Source: Bacteroidia bacterium (GTDB taxonomy: Bacteria; Bacteroidota; Bacteroidia; Bacteroidales; Marinilabiliaceae). From it: a stretch of DNA of 38,368 nucleotides. The translations under genes and the position numbers were made by a program. This document shows, piece after piece, positions 8,774 to 17,270 of the stretch (within the stretch, counting starts at the first letter, position 1; every line of letters starts with the position of its first letter). The stretch spans positions 1-38,368 of the forward strand of contig JAUNDI010000022.1 in NCBI GenBank assembly GCA_030526155.1, given 5' to 3'. The notes beneath the pieces were generated by a model. It ran no database searches. It was given only the letters and a program-made list of their open reading frames with translations, and was not told the DNA's origin.

Positions 8774-8811
8774 CACTCGGGCTGCACTCGGGGAGCACCC
8801 TAAGAGCACCC
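8774..8811 (-). repeat. Dispersed 38-bp intergenic repeat, copy B (inverted)
   Basis: This is the reverse complement of the element at 115-152, with 35 of 38 positions identical. It lies between the smORF and the terminator shared with waaA, in non-coding sequence. Confidence 0.8.
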
Positions 8812-8886
8812 AAAGAAGACTAAGGGTAGGCTGATGATAATTCTCTTGAGGTGATATTATGATTTATGTGTGTATATAAAATAGTA

Positions 8887-8918
8887 CGAGCAAGCATATA
8901 GCTTGCTCGCAATTTTTT
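8887..8918. terminator. Bidirectional terminator between smORF and waaA
   Basis: A perfect 9-bp stem (CGAGCAAGC / GCTTGCTCG) with a 5-base ATATA loop at 8887-8909, followed on the plus strand by CAATTTTTT. On the minus strand the stem is followed by an A/T-rich stretch, so it may serve both the smORF (plus) and waaA (minus). Confidence 0.85.
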
Positions 8919-8950
8919 GTTATTTGACATTGAAGGATGTGGGAGGAATG

Positions 8951-10207
8951 TTATGCGAATTTTGCTTCGACCTCCTTCATTATTTTCTCTGTGGCGCCAC
9001 ACATAGAAGCCACGTATTCGCCCGCCTTTTTACCAGCTATAGATAGCTCTTCGGCATTATTAAGCCATAGGTCTAGTTTTTCTTTGACGCTCTCCTTTGA
9101 TGATATACAGAAACCGCCGCCGCAACTGATGAGGTCTACAGCCTCTTTGAAACGCTTATAGTTTGGTCCGAATAGGACAGGCATAGAGTATGTGGCGGCC
9201 TCGAGGGTATTATGTATGCCGACGCCAAAACCACCACCGATGTAACCGATTTGGCCATACTTATAGATAGTAGAGAGTAGTCCTATAGTATTTACTACTA
9301 GCACTTGGCAATCTTCGATATCAGCAGCAGGCTCAGTGAATAGAGAGTATTTTACCTTGAGGCGAGATACTAACCCTTTTATACGCTCAGAGTGAATCTC
9401 GTGAGGAGCTACGATAAGTTTAATATCCTTAGGGGCCTCATTGATATATGGGAATAGGACCTCGTCGTCGGGAGGCCAAGCGCTACCCATGACGATTACC
9501 TTAGAGGCATTCTTTACGAAACGAGCAACGATATCCACGTCCGGAGCATTTGCAGCAATTTGGCTTACGCGGTCGAAACGAGTATCGCCAGCTACGACAT
9601 ATTTATCCTCGGCTATGCCGATAGACTTTAGCAAGTTAGCAGATTCGGCATCTTGGACATATAGTCTTGTGTATTTATGGAGCATATCACGGAACCATTC
9701 GCCCCAAGATTGGAAGAAAGGCTGCGCCTCTCTTAATATTACTGATACGCCATAAAGGGCGATGCCTCGGCGAGATATCTCATTGATATAATGGTGCCAA
9801 AATTCGTATTTTACGAAGAATGCTATTTCAGGATTGATAGCATTAATGAAACGCTTAGCATTTGAGGCGCTATCAGCAGGGAGGTAGCAAACGAGGTCGG
9901 CCTCCTTGTAATTCTTTCTCACCTCGTAACCCGAAGGAGAGTAGAACGAGAGGACGATTTTCTTCTTAGGGTATTTAGCTCTGATGGCCTCGATGATAGG
10001 GCGACCCTGTTCGAATTCACCTAGAGAAGCTGCGTGTACCCACACACAAGAGGAAGAGTTGTCGTATTTAGCGAGTTTCTTCCATGTTTCCTTTCTACCA
10101 TTGACTAGGAGTTTAGCCTTTTTGTGACCGAACATAGCCACTATGCTAAGGATGAAGCTATAAAAAGGCATTCCTATAGCGTACAAAAAAGAGATAATTA
10201 GTTTCAT
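8951..10207 (-). CDS. waaA: 3-deoxy-D-manno-octulosonic acid (Kdo) transferase
   Basis: A 418-residue GT30 enzyme that transfers Kdo from CMP-Kdo to the lipid A precursor at the cytoplasmic face of the inner membrane. Residues 1-27 form the N-terminal membrane anchor. The WVHAASLGEFEQGRP motif holds the family's catalytic Glu (Glu64). The C-terminal half has the CMP-Kdo binding GT-B domain, including YIGGGFGVGIHN and LEAATYSMPVLFGP. Length matches KdtA. The gene lies 37 bp after the SpoIIE-type sensor gene with no promoter element seen in the gap, so it is probably co-transcribed with it. The terminator at 8887-8918 follows. Confidence 0.95.
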   Translation of the reverse strand: MKLIISFLYAIGMPFYSFILSIVAMFGHKKAKLLVNGRKETWKKLAKYDNSSSCVWVHAASLGEFEQGRPIIEAIRAKYPKKKIVLSFYSPSGYEVRKNYKEADLVCYLPADSASNAKRFINAINPEIAFFVKYEFWHHYINEISRRGIALYGVSVILREAQPFFQSWGEWFRDMLHKYTRLYVQDAESANLLKSIGIAEDKYVVAGDTRFDRVSQIAANAPDVDIVARFVKNASKVIVMGSAWPPDDEVLFPYINEAPKDIKLIVAPHEIHSERIKGLVSRLKVKYSLFTEPAADIEDCQVLVVNTIGLLSTIYKYGQIGYIGGGFGVGIHNTLEAATYSMPVLFGPNYKRFKEAVDLISCGGGFCISSKESVKEKLDLWLNNAEELSIAGKKAGEYVASMCGATEKIMKEVEAKFA

Positions 10208-10244
10208 CTGAATAATATAATATTTACCTAATGAGGTCTATTGT

Positions 10245-13200
10245 TTATGGTTCGAATCCGATTATACTGATATCATCAGTCTGTTCGTTCAACCCCTTCC
10301 AATCTTCGAGACGTTGGTGAAGGATAACCTTTTGGTCGCGAGCAGGCATTTTGTGAATATTAAGCAAAAGATGTTTGAAACGGCGATGTTTGAACTTTTT
10401 CTGTTCTGGTCCGCCGAACTGATCCACGTAACCATCAGAGAAGACGTAGAACATATCGCCCCTTCTGTAGTCGACGCGGTGAGATTGGTATATAGGGATA
10501 ATCTCTTGATCGGGAAGGATAGAAGTATTGGTACCTATGGTATAACGATCGCCCTTATATGCTATGATTTCGTTATCGCGAATCATGTATAAGTCGTTCA
10601 TAGCGCCAGCGAAATCGATATAAGACTCATCGTGGTGCACCACGCATATAGTCATATCCATACCCTCATTGAAGTTCTGACGACCTGAGTCATGTTTAAA
10701 TACCATGTTGTATGTCTCTTGGTGGAGGGTAGTAAGGATTTTACCTGCGTCATTAATCTTCTGCTTCATAATGATATTAGACAAGTGGTCTATACCAAGG
10801 ATGGAGATGAAAGCGCCAGATACGCCGTGGCCGGTACAATCGGCAGCGATAACAAATGTCAGGTTATCTCTATGGTAGAAGCAGCAGAAATCGCCAGATA
10901 CGATATCCTTTGGCTTGTAAAGGACGAAAAGTTTATTGAAGAGGTGAGAGACTGAGTCGGCCTTAGGCATGATACCCTCTTGGATATGCTTTGCGTAGCT
11001 AATACTATCAGTCTGCTCCTTGTGGAGTTTTGCCAATCTGTTACGTTGTTCCTCTAGAGTCTTCTTACCACGCATCTCCTCGGCCAACATACGCATTTTT
11101 CTATTGACATGTCTAAAGCGAAGGTCGAGAAGAAGCCAACCAAGGATTAGTGCTACGATAGAGTAAAATGTCAATGCGCCAGGAGATGCCCACATAGGAG
11201 GGATGATTCGAACCTTAAAAGAGCGATATGTATCGGTCCACTGGACATCACTATTTGTTGAGCGGATATCTATCTTGTATTCACCTGGTACGAGACCAGA
11301 TAGTATTATCTCATTGCTATTACCAAGATACATCCACTCCTTATTGCTATCTATTCTATAGGCATATTGATTACGTGAAGGGATACTCATATCTGACGAG
11401 GCCAATAATATTCTAAGGCCCGCCTTTAGTAAGTATCTAACATTGTATACCGAATCGGGGGTCATGTATTGGTACTCCTCCTCGCCAGATTGGCCATATA
11501 GCAAGTGGCTTACGGCGGTTTGAGCTAGTCTCTCATTAAGGCGCACCTTGTTAGCATTCATTGTGCTTATTGAGGTGGCATTGCCAAAGAAGATATGCTC
11601 ACCCACCTTTGTAAACTTTTTGCACTCGTTGCCAAAATGTTGGAGGCCATCATAGTGGTCGAACTTATATTCGAAACCGAAGTTACCATCTACGTAGCCC
11701 ACGCCCGAGCTTGTGCTAAGCCAAAGTACCTCGTAGCCATCGGATACGATACTATATACATTAGTATTATCGAATAGCTTATTGAAGTATGCTGTAGAGA
11801 CAGCGCCAGTTCTCTTGTCGTAGCTAAGCACACCAGAGGCGGTACCTATAAGAATCTGATCCTTGAATTCGCAGAAACAATGCGTATGGTTGTTTGCTCC
11901 CTTATTAATCTTGTATGCCTCGGTAGTGACGAATAACGAATCTTGAATATTCTTGACGTAAGAACCAGAGTTGCTACCGCACCATAATCTACCCTCGCTA
12001 TCCTCGTATATACAATCGATAATTTTACCCCAGAAAGGTTGGTTTGTTAAAGCTTCGCACTTATAACCATTGTATCTGAAGAGACCCTTTTGAGTTGCGA
12101 TCCAAATATTACCTAGGCAATCCTCGCAGATATCCTTTGTGATAATGCTTAGTGACTTGTCTTCATTGGAGAGTATTGGGAAAGGGATGATTTTATAAGG
12201 TGTTGTACCCTGGTCGGCATATAATCTGATATCGTGTTCGGTACATACGACTATTTCGCCATTACGACGTTGGTATACTTGGCATACTGGGTATTCGTCG
12301 GAGTGAGGTAGTCGTTCTGATATGCCCTTATCGACATCTAATTTTAGGACGCCATATACACCACAAGCTGCATACATCTTATCTCTAGAGAGGCCATGAA
12401 TGTTATGTGTAATGTAGTTGCCCTTGATATCTGACGAAATCTTTAGAGATCTGATTTTAGGCTCCTTTGAGTCGAGCTTTATCACGCCCTTATTAGAGGT
12501 AATAATCCACAATAGACTATTCTTATCCTCGAAAAGGTCGCGAACCTCTACTAGGTCGTTTAAGAAATCGCTAGCATTCTCTACACGCTTGATGGTAAGA
12601 GATTTGGGTTCCCACTTAAGAATCTCGGAGTTATCATGTGCTATCCAGTATCCTCGAGTTCTACCCTCGGATATTGCCATTACATTATGCACACCCTTTA
12701 TCTCTTGCTTGATAAGTTTTTTAGAGTGTAGATTGTATACGAATAGGCCATTAGTGGTAGCGACGTAGAAGTTGGCGCTATCGATAGGACATATATCATT
12801 GATATACTCTCTATTTTTGGTTGTTTTGTATGCTATCTCTTTGACGTGATTTGTGCGAGTGTCGATTATGCCTAGAGCGATACCATTGCCATCAACTCCA
12901 GTTAGGATAGATATGACATAGTTGTTATTCTTTATCATTTTATCCATTCTTGCTCCATAGTAGTTATTTCTGTAGAGCAAGATAGTCTCGGTTTCTCCGG
13001 TCTTATTATCAGAACATACTATGCGATCCTCTAGGGCGATGTAAGTATAGTTGCCCGCTACTAGCATTCCGCAAGTAGTATCACCGTCATCGTCTGGGGT
13101 ACAAGCGGCGCTATCTTCGTCGATTACTTCATGCAGATGAAATTCGTTATTAAGCTTATCGTATACAGATAAGCCGCCATCGGCCAGTAATATTCTGAGA

Positions 13201-13538
13201 TATCTTTCACCTATTCTAGATATACCGCGGATGTCCTTGCCGTATATTGCTTGAGAGTTGTCGCGTTCTGGGAGGAATACCATTATTTCGTGGCCATCGT
13301 ATCGGCATAAACCATCATTTGTACCAAACCACATTATACCATCGATATCACGACATAGACAGTTGACATTGTTAGAAGACAGGCCATTGTCTGTATCTAG
13401 TATGGAGAAGTTGAATATCTGTCTAGATATGTCGGTACGGACATCATTAGGGGATACAATAATCGAGTTCTTTGCTATACTCTGCAATGAGACGCACGTC
13501 CAAAGCAAAAATAATATGGCAAAGACTCTTATTATCAT
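10245..13538 (-). CDS. Membrane sensor phosphatase: beta-propeller, Y_Y_Y and SpoIIE PP2C domains
   Basis: A 1097-residue protein arranged like the sensor part of hybrid two-component systems but ending in a phosphatase. After a signal peptide (about 1-23) come Reg_prop-type propeller blades (about 40-680, e.g. DIDGIMWFGTNDGLCRYDG near 67-85 and SEGRLWCGSNSG). A Y_Y_Y-type domain follows (about 700-775), then one TM helix (about 788-805), a coiled-coil signalling helix (806-840) and a SpoIIE/PP2C phosphatase domain (about 860-1095). The phosphatase metal-binding motifs are all present: SGDF (Asp883), ADCTGHG (Asp900), SDGY (Asp1035) and TDD (1088-1089). The likely role is sensing a periplasmic signal and dephosphorylating a cytoplasmic Ser/Thr-phosphoprotein, classically an anti-sigma antagonist. 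No such partner or sigma factor is next to it. A TACTTTTG promoter lies 43 bases upstream. Confidence 0.88.
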   Translation of the reverse strand: MIIRVFAILFLLWTCVSLQSIAKNSIIVSPNDVRTDISRQIFNFSILDTDNGLSSNNVNCLCRDIDGIMWFGTNDGLCRYDGHEIMVFLPERDNSQAIYGKDIRGISRIGERYLRILLADGGLSVYDKLNNEFHLHEVIDEDSAACTPDDDGDTTCGMLVAGNYTYIALEDRIVCSDNKTGETETILLYRNNYYGARMDKMIKNNNYVISILTGVDGNGIALGIIDTRTNHVKEIAYKTTKNREYINDICPIDSANFYVATTNGLFVYNLHSKKLIKQEIKGVHNVMAISEGRTRGYWIAHDNSEILKWEPKSLTIKRVENASDFLNDLVEVRDLFEDKNSLLWIITSNKGVIKLDSKEPKIRSLKISSDIKGNYITHNIHGLSRDKMYAACGVYGVLKLDVDKGISERLPHSDEYPVCQVYQRRNGEIVVCTEHDIRLYADQGTTPYKIIPFPILSNEDKSLSIITKDICEDCLGNIWIATQKGLFRYNGYKCEALTNQPFWGKIIDCIYEDSEGRLWCGSNSGSYVKNIQDSLFVTTEAYKINKGANNHTHCFCEFKDQILIGTASGVLSYDKRTGAVSTAYFNKLFDNTNVYSIVSDGYEVLWLSTSSGVGYVDGNFGFEYKFDHYDGLQHFGNECKKFTKVGEHIFFGNATSISTMNANKVRLNERLAQTAVSHLLYGQSGEEEYQYMTPDSVYNVRYLLKAGLRILLASSDMSIPSRNQYAYRIDSNKEWMYLGNSNEIILSGLVPGEYKIDIRSTNSDVQWTDTYRSFKVRIIPPMWASPGALTFYSIVALILGWLLLDLRFRHVNRKMRMLAEEMRGKKTLEEQRNRLAKLHKEQTDSISYAKHIQEGIMPKADSVSHLFNKLFVLYKPKDIVSGDFCCFYHRDNLTFVIAADCTGHGVSGAFISILGIDHLSNIIMKQKINDAGKILTTLHQETYNMVFKHDSGRQNFNEGMDMTICVVHHDESYIDFAGAMNDLYMIRDNEIIAYKGDRYTIGTNTSILPDQEIIPIYQSHRVDYRRGDMFYVFSDGYVDQFGGPEQKKFKHRRFKHLLLNIHKMPARDQKVILHQRLEDWKGLNEQTDDISIIGFEP

Positions 13539-13581
13539 ATTTATACTATTAGAGTATTATTAGAGACCCCTCGTTAGAGAG

Positions 13582-13589
13582 CAAAAGTA
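13582..13589 (-). promoter_or_regulatory. Promoter -7 element for the propeller/SpoIIE gene
   Basis: The minus strand reads TACTTTTG, matching TAnnTTTG, 43 bases before ATG 13538 and after the dxr stop codon. It shares the flanking CATTACTTTTG with the glnS promoter (minus strand, 8024-8034). Confidence 0.6.
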
Positions 13590-13610
13590 ATGAAAGATTC
13601 TACATTATGC

Positions 13611-14765
13611 CTATTTGATAGACAAAATTTCAGAAGCTATAGCTCTACATTCGGCATCGGACTGCATATAATCCTCTAGTGAAGGGTTTTCTATGAACGA
13701 TGCTCTAGCCATTGTTTCGCGGATGACCTCGGGCATTTTGAGGAACGATACCTTATTCTCTAGGAATGCCTTTACCACTATTTCGTTAGCAGCATTCATA
13801 GCGCAAGGAGCATTCCCCCCTCTCTCCATGGCATCAAAAGCTATTTGGAGGTTTTCGAAGACCTTTCTATCAGGGTATTCGAAAGTGAGAGTAGAGTATG
13901 TTGCAAAATCTAGTGGAGCAGCAGGGCATGCGATACGATCTGGGAAAGTCAGCGCATACTGAATAGGCAGACGCATATCAGGCATACCAAGTTGAGCCTT
14001 TATGCTATTATCCTCAAATTCCACCATAGAGTGGATAATAGATTGAGGGTGCACTACGATTTTAAGTTTAGAAGGAGGGCAAGAGAATAGCCAACGAGCC
14101 TCGATACTCTCTAGACCCTTATTCATGAGAGAAGCAGAGTCGATAGTCACCTTAGCCCCCATGCTCCAGTTAGGATGCTTCAGAGCCTGTTGAGGAGTAA
14201 CTGTTTCGAGCTGCTCTCTAGACCAACCGCGGAACGGTCCGCCTGAGGCCGTAAGGATAATAGACTTAGGCGATAGGTGACGTTCGCCATTGAGGCATTG
14301 GAATATAGCAGAGTGTTCGCTATCGACAGGGAGGATAGGAACATTATTTATAGCAGCCTGTTGCATTACTAGCTGACCAGCGACTACGAGAGTCTCCTTA
14401 TTAGCGAGGGCGATAGGCTTATGCGCTTTAATAGCAGCCAATGTAGGGCGAAGGCCAGCGAAGCCTACCATAGCAGCCACTACGATATCCACGCAATCGA
14501 GCATCACAACCTCTTCGATAGCCTTAGCGCCGGCGTATACCTTGATAGGTAGGTTTTCGAGATTAGAGCGAAGAGTATCTAGTTTAGATTCGTCGCCTAT
14601 TACGACGATGTTAGGATTGAACTCCTTAGCTTGAGCAGTTAATAGATCGACATTAGAACCCGCTACCAATATTTCGGCAGCAAATTTATCGGGGTGCATA
14701 CGCACGATATCGAGAGTCTGGCAACCGATAGACCCTGTAGAACCCAATATTGCTATTCTCTTCAT
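13611..14765 (-). CDS. dxr: 1-deoxy-D-xylulose 5-phosphate reductoisomerase
   Basis: A 384-residue cytosolic enzyme of the MEP isoprenoid pathway that converts DXP to MEP using NADPH and a divalent metal. The NADPH-binding GSTGSIG motif is at 8-14, NKET at 122-125, the metal-binding VDSEHSAIFQ at 147-156 (Asp148, Glu150) and the SGGPFRG flexible-loop region at 174-180. Length is normal. It follows the M23 peptidase gene by 16 bp and probably shares its promoter. The next gene downstream has its own promoter. Confidence 0.97.
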   Translation of the reverse strand: MKRIAILGSTGSIGCQTLDIVRMHPDKFAAEILVAGSNVDLLTAQAKEFNPNIVVIGDESKLDTLRSNLENLPIKVYAGAKAIEEVVMLDCVDIVVAAMVGFAGLRPTLAAIKAHKPIALANKETLVVAGQLVMQQAAINNVPILPVDSEHSAIFQCLNGERHLSPKSIILTASGGPFRGWSREQLETVTPQQALKHPNWSMGAKVTIDSASLMNKGLESIEARWLFSCPPSKLKIVVHPQSIIHSMVEFEDNSIKAQLGMPDMRLPIQYALTFPDRIACPAAPLDFATYSTLTFEYPDRKVFENLQIAFDAMERGGNAPCAMNAANEIVVKAFLENKVSFLKMPEVIRETMARASFIENPSLEDYMQSDAECRAIASEILSIK

Positions 14766-14781
14766 GGGATACTATATACTA

Positions 14782-15651
14782 TTATTCAAATGAAATATAA
14801 TTCTCAGGATTTAGAGGAGCGCCCTGATACCACAACTCGAAATGGAGGTGAGGAGCAGTAGATAACTCGCCCGAATTACCTGTAAGCGCAATAGCTTCAC
14901 CAGCGGCAACACGCATACCCTGCTTTTTTAGGAGTTTGCTATTATGCTTATATACTGACACTAGATGATTGTCGTGTTGAATCATGATGACATTACCCGT
15001 CTCGACGGTCCACTCTGCAAAAATAACGGTACCATCGAGTATTGATGCTACGCGAGCGCCCTCTACGGAGGCGATATCTACGGCATAGTGCCCCTCGTAT
15101 TCGCCGAACTTATTAGTTACTACACCCTTAAGAGGAGTATTTAGGAAGAGGACTTCTATGCGAGTATCTATAAGATTAGATTTAGCATCAGAGACATTAT
15201 ACTTCTCTTGAGCCTCAACTTCGGCGCGGAATATGCTATCAGCCTCAGACTTAGAGAACTCTATGAACTGCTCCTTAGAACGATGGACGTTGGCTACAGA
15301 ATCCTTATTCCACTCCTCTATAGGGAGGCGTTCAGAGAGTACCATACGCATATCATTGATGAGGTGGTCGCGTAGCGATATCTCCTGTATGAGAGAGTCG
15401 GCACGTTGAAGATTATCCATTATCATTCTACGCTCCTCACCCGTAGGGTATCCAGGGATATATTCGCGAAGACCAGTAAAAGCGATAAGGACAGTAACAC
15501 TACCTATGAGAAGGATACTTACTAAAGCGACAGTAAACAAAATACTAAATGGAGTAAGATGCAGAGAGAACAACTGCTCAAAAGATGCATCTGTAAATAC
15601 TGCCAAATGGAGTTTTTTCCACAAACGAGATTGTTTCTTATCCTTAGCCAT
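14782..15651 (-). CDS. M23-family membrane-anchored peptidase
   Basis: A 289-residue LytM-type protein expected to cut peptidoglycan cross-links or to regulate an amidase in the periplasm. It has a short basic cytoplasmic N-terminus, one TM helix (about 34-58), a helical, probably coiled-coil region (70-165) and a C-terminal M23 domain (about 172-285). The zinc ligands are all visible: His188 and Asp192 in HYAVD, and the HLH motif at 268-270, so it is likely an active metallopeptidase. It is first in an operon with dxr and diverges from another M23 gene at 15949. A TACCTTTG promoter lies 22 bases upstream of the ATG. Confidence 0.9.
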   Translation of the reverse strand: MAKDKKQSRLWKKLHLAVFTDASFEQLFSLHLTPFSILFTVALVSILLIGSVTVLIAFTGLREYIPGYPTGEERRMIMDNLQRADSLIQEISLRDHLINDMRMVLSERLPIEEWNKDSVANVHRSKEQFIEFSKSEADSIFRAEVEAQEKYNVSDAKSNLIDTRIEVLFLNTPLKGVVTNKFGEYEGHYAVDIASVEGARVASILDGTVIFAEWTVETGNVIMIQHDNHLVSVYKHNSKLLKKQGMRVAAGEAIALTGNSGELSTAPHLHFELWYQGAPLNPENYISFE

Positions 15652-15673
15652 AGGGAATTCTATATGTGATGTG

Positions 15674-15681
15674 CAAAGGTA
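15674..15681 (-). promoter_or_regulatory. Promoter -7 element for the M23-dxr operon
   Basis: The minus strand reads TACCTTTG, an exact match to TAnnTTTG, 22 bases before the start codon at 15651. No clear -33 element was seen. Confidence 0.6.
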
Positions 15682-15736
15682 TATTTATTTCTCGTCAATT
15701 GAAAATTGATTGTGCACTCGGATTTTATGGAATTGG

Positions 15737-15770
15737 TAGTTATTCTAGTTATTCTAGTGGGGCTAGACGT
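15737..15770 (+). repeat. Intergenic repeat module B, copy 1 (9-bp tandem units)
   Basis: Two units of TAGTTATTC plus a closing TAG (15737-15757), followed by TGGGGCTAGACGT. A related copy with three units lies at 28891-28936. The 9-bp unit keeps any reading frame. Confidence 0.7.
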
Positions 15771-15815
15771 CCTAGATTGGGGTAGAGACAGGGGTGGGAG
15801 CATACGGTGTGGTGT

Positions 15816-15877
15816 CTTGTTCATCGCAGTTTTTGTATTGTGAGCATAGTGTTTGCACCCTTGTTCATCGCAATTTT
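15816..15877 (+). repeat. Intergenic repeat module A, copy 1
   Basis: A 62-bp element with two internal direct repeats of CTTGTTCATCGCA, at its start and 43 bases further on. It is 58/62 identical to 28828-28889, in the same orientation. It lies between the divergent promoters of the two M23 genes. Confidence 0.85.
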
Positions 15878-15926
15878 TTAAAAAGAAGCCTATGGGGTAT
15901 GTAGTTCAAGTAATCTTGAAAAGACG

Positions 15927-15934
15927 TATATTTG
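15927..15934 (+). promoter_or_regulatory. Promoter -7 element for the M23-thiL-ruvA operon
   Basis: TATATTTG matches TAnnTTTG and ends 14 bases before ATG 15949, predicting a very short leader. Confidence 0.6.
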
Positions 15935-15948
15935 CGACAATATAATAC

Positions 15949-17229
15949 ATGAGTGTAATGACAATAAAGCAGTGGACCAGTAGGGTTATCATTGGTATTA
16001 TCATATTATTTGGCGCAGTAATAATCTGCGGATACCTATTAAGAGATAGTGCAGAGGTAGAGGTGGTAGAAGAGGAGACCATAGCAGATGCGTCGAAATT
16101 CTCTGCTGAGATGGAGAGAGACCAGATATATGGGATATATTTGGATAGTCTAGATATAGAGCAAGGCGTGGTAAAACGCAGGCAGAATATCACTAAGATA
16201 CTCTCGAATTTGGGGTTGCAGTATTCTGAAGCTATATCTGCTGCCAATGCAATAAATGAGGTTTATGACATAAGGTTTATAAAGGCGGGGAATAGGTATA
16301 TGTCTTTTTTTAGTGCCGACTCCTTAAAGAGACTTAAGCACTTCGTCTATATAGTATCAGCCAGTGAGTATGTGAGATGCGATATAGATGGCCGAAACGC
16401 CAAGGCAGAGCTATGCAAGCAAGATATCATAATAAAAGAGCGCTTGAAAGAGGTAGAGATACAGAGTAGTCTATGGAATGCGGTAAAAGATGCCAATATG
16501 CCATATGAGATAGCATTGCAACTTTCGGAGATATATGCGTGGACTGTAGACTTCTTTGGTATAGAGAAGGGAGACAAATTTAGGATACTATATACTGAAG
16601 AGTTTGTAGATGACACCACCTCGATAGGAGTAAGAGATATAAAGGGGGCTATATTTGAGTCGAAAGGAGTGAGCAGCTACGCCTTCTTGTTTGATAACGA
16701 TAGTACGCAGAGCTATTTTGACCTTCAAGGAAATAGTCTACGCAAAGCCTTTTTGAAAGCTCCATTGAGGTATTCGAGGATATCGTCGAGATTCTCCGGG
16801 TCGAGAATGCATCCAATATTAAAGAAACGGAGAGCACACTATGGGGTAGATTATGCAGCCCCATCAGGTACGCCAGTTCAAAGTATTGGAGATGGCACGG
16901 TAATAGAGAAGGGATTTGACAAGAAAGGAGGAGGTAACTATGTCAAGGTTCGCCACAATAGTGTATATACCTCAGTCTATATGCACCTAAGAGGATTTGC
17001 CAAGGGTCTTAAGCGAGGCGCTAGGATAAATCAAGGTGAGCTGATAGGCTATGTAGGAAAGACAGGACTAGCTACTGGTCCGCACTTAGACTTCAGAGTA
17101 TATATGAACGGCAAACCCATAGACCCGTTGAAGATGGAAGCGCCATCGGTAGAGCCAGTATCGAATGATAATTTTGATAGATATATACAATATTCCGATA
17201 GTTTGAAAACCATACTTGAGAGATTGTAG
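15949..17229 (+). CDS. M23-family peptidase with HxD in place of HxH
   Basis: A 426-residue membrane-anchored LytM/MepM-like protein. One TM helix (about 10-30) is followed by a periplasmic region that includes a segment resembling the OapA/LysM-adjacent N-terminal domain of M23 endopeptidases (about 60-150), then the M23 domain (about 275-400). HYGVD (His297, Asp301) and YMHL are typical. The motif normally reading HxH is H379-L-D381, so the last zinc ligand is Asp instead of His. It could still bind zinc, or the protein could be a degenerate M23 that activates amidases, as NlpD and EnvC do. It is first in an operon with thiL (41 bp gap), ruvA and a GT2 gene. The start is supported by the promoter element 14 bases upstream. 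Confidence 0.88.
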   Translation: MSVMTIKQWTSRVIIGIIILFGAVIICGYLLRDSAEVEVVEEETIADASKFSAEMERDQIYGIYLDSLDIEQGVVKRRQNITKILSNLGLQYSEAISAANAINEVYDIRFIKAGNRYMSFFSADSLKRLKHFVYIVSASEYVRCDIDGRNAKAELCKQDIIIKERLKEVEIQSSLWNAVKDANMPYEIALQLSEIYAWTVDFFGIEKGDKFRILYTEEFVDDTTSIGVRDIKGAIFESKGVSSYAFLFDNDSTQSYFDLQGNSLRKAFLKAPLRYSRISSRFSGSRMHPILKKRRAHYGVDYAAPSGTPVQSIGDGTVIEKGFDKKGGGNYVKVRHNSVYTSVYMHLRGFAKGLKRGARINQGELIGYVGKTGLATGPHLDFRVYMNGKPIDPLKMEAPSVEPVSNDNFDRYIQYSDSLKTILERL

Positions 17230-17270
17230 TATTAGTATTAAGAGAAACAATATTAGCAAACAACAAATAT

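Noticed and set aside
115-8811. The inverted 38-bp repeats as ends of a composite transposon
   Set aside because: No transposase lies between them, the enclosed genes are core housekeeping genes, and no target-site duplication is visible at the outer edges.
10246-10262. GGTTCGAATCC, identical to a tRNA T-arm core
   Set aside because: On the opposite strand it encodes the last residues (GFEP) of the SpoIIE-type protein, and no acceptor, D or anticodon stem surrounds it.
15727-15843. A 38-codon open frame across repeat modules B and A
   Set aside because: Its residues simply translate the 9-bp tandem units and the module A start, the frame is not kept in the second repeat copy, and no promoter precedes it.
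15816-15877. Spaced direct repeats as a possible CRISPR array
   Set aside because: Only two repeats per locus, and the spacer is itself conserved between loci, the opposite of CRISPR behaviour.
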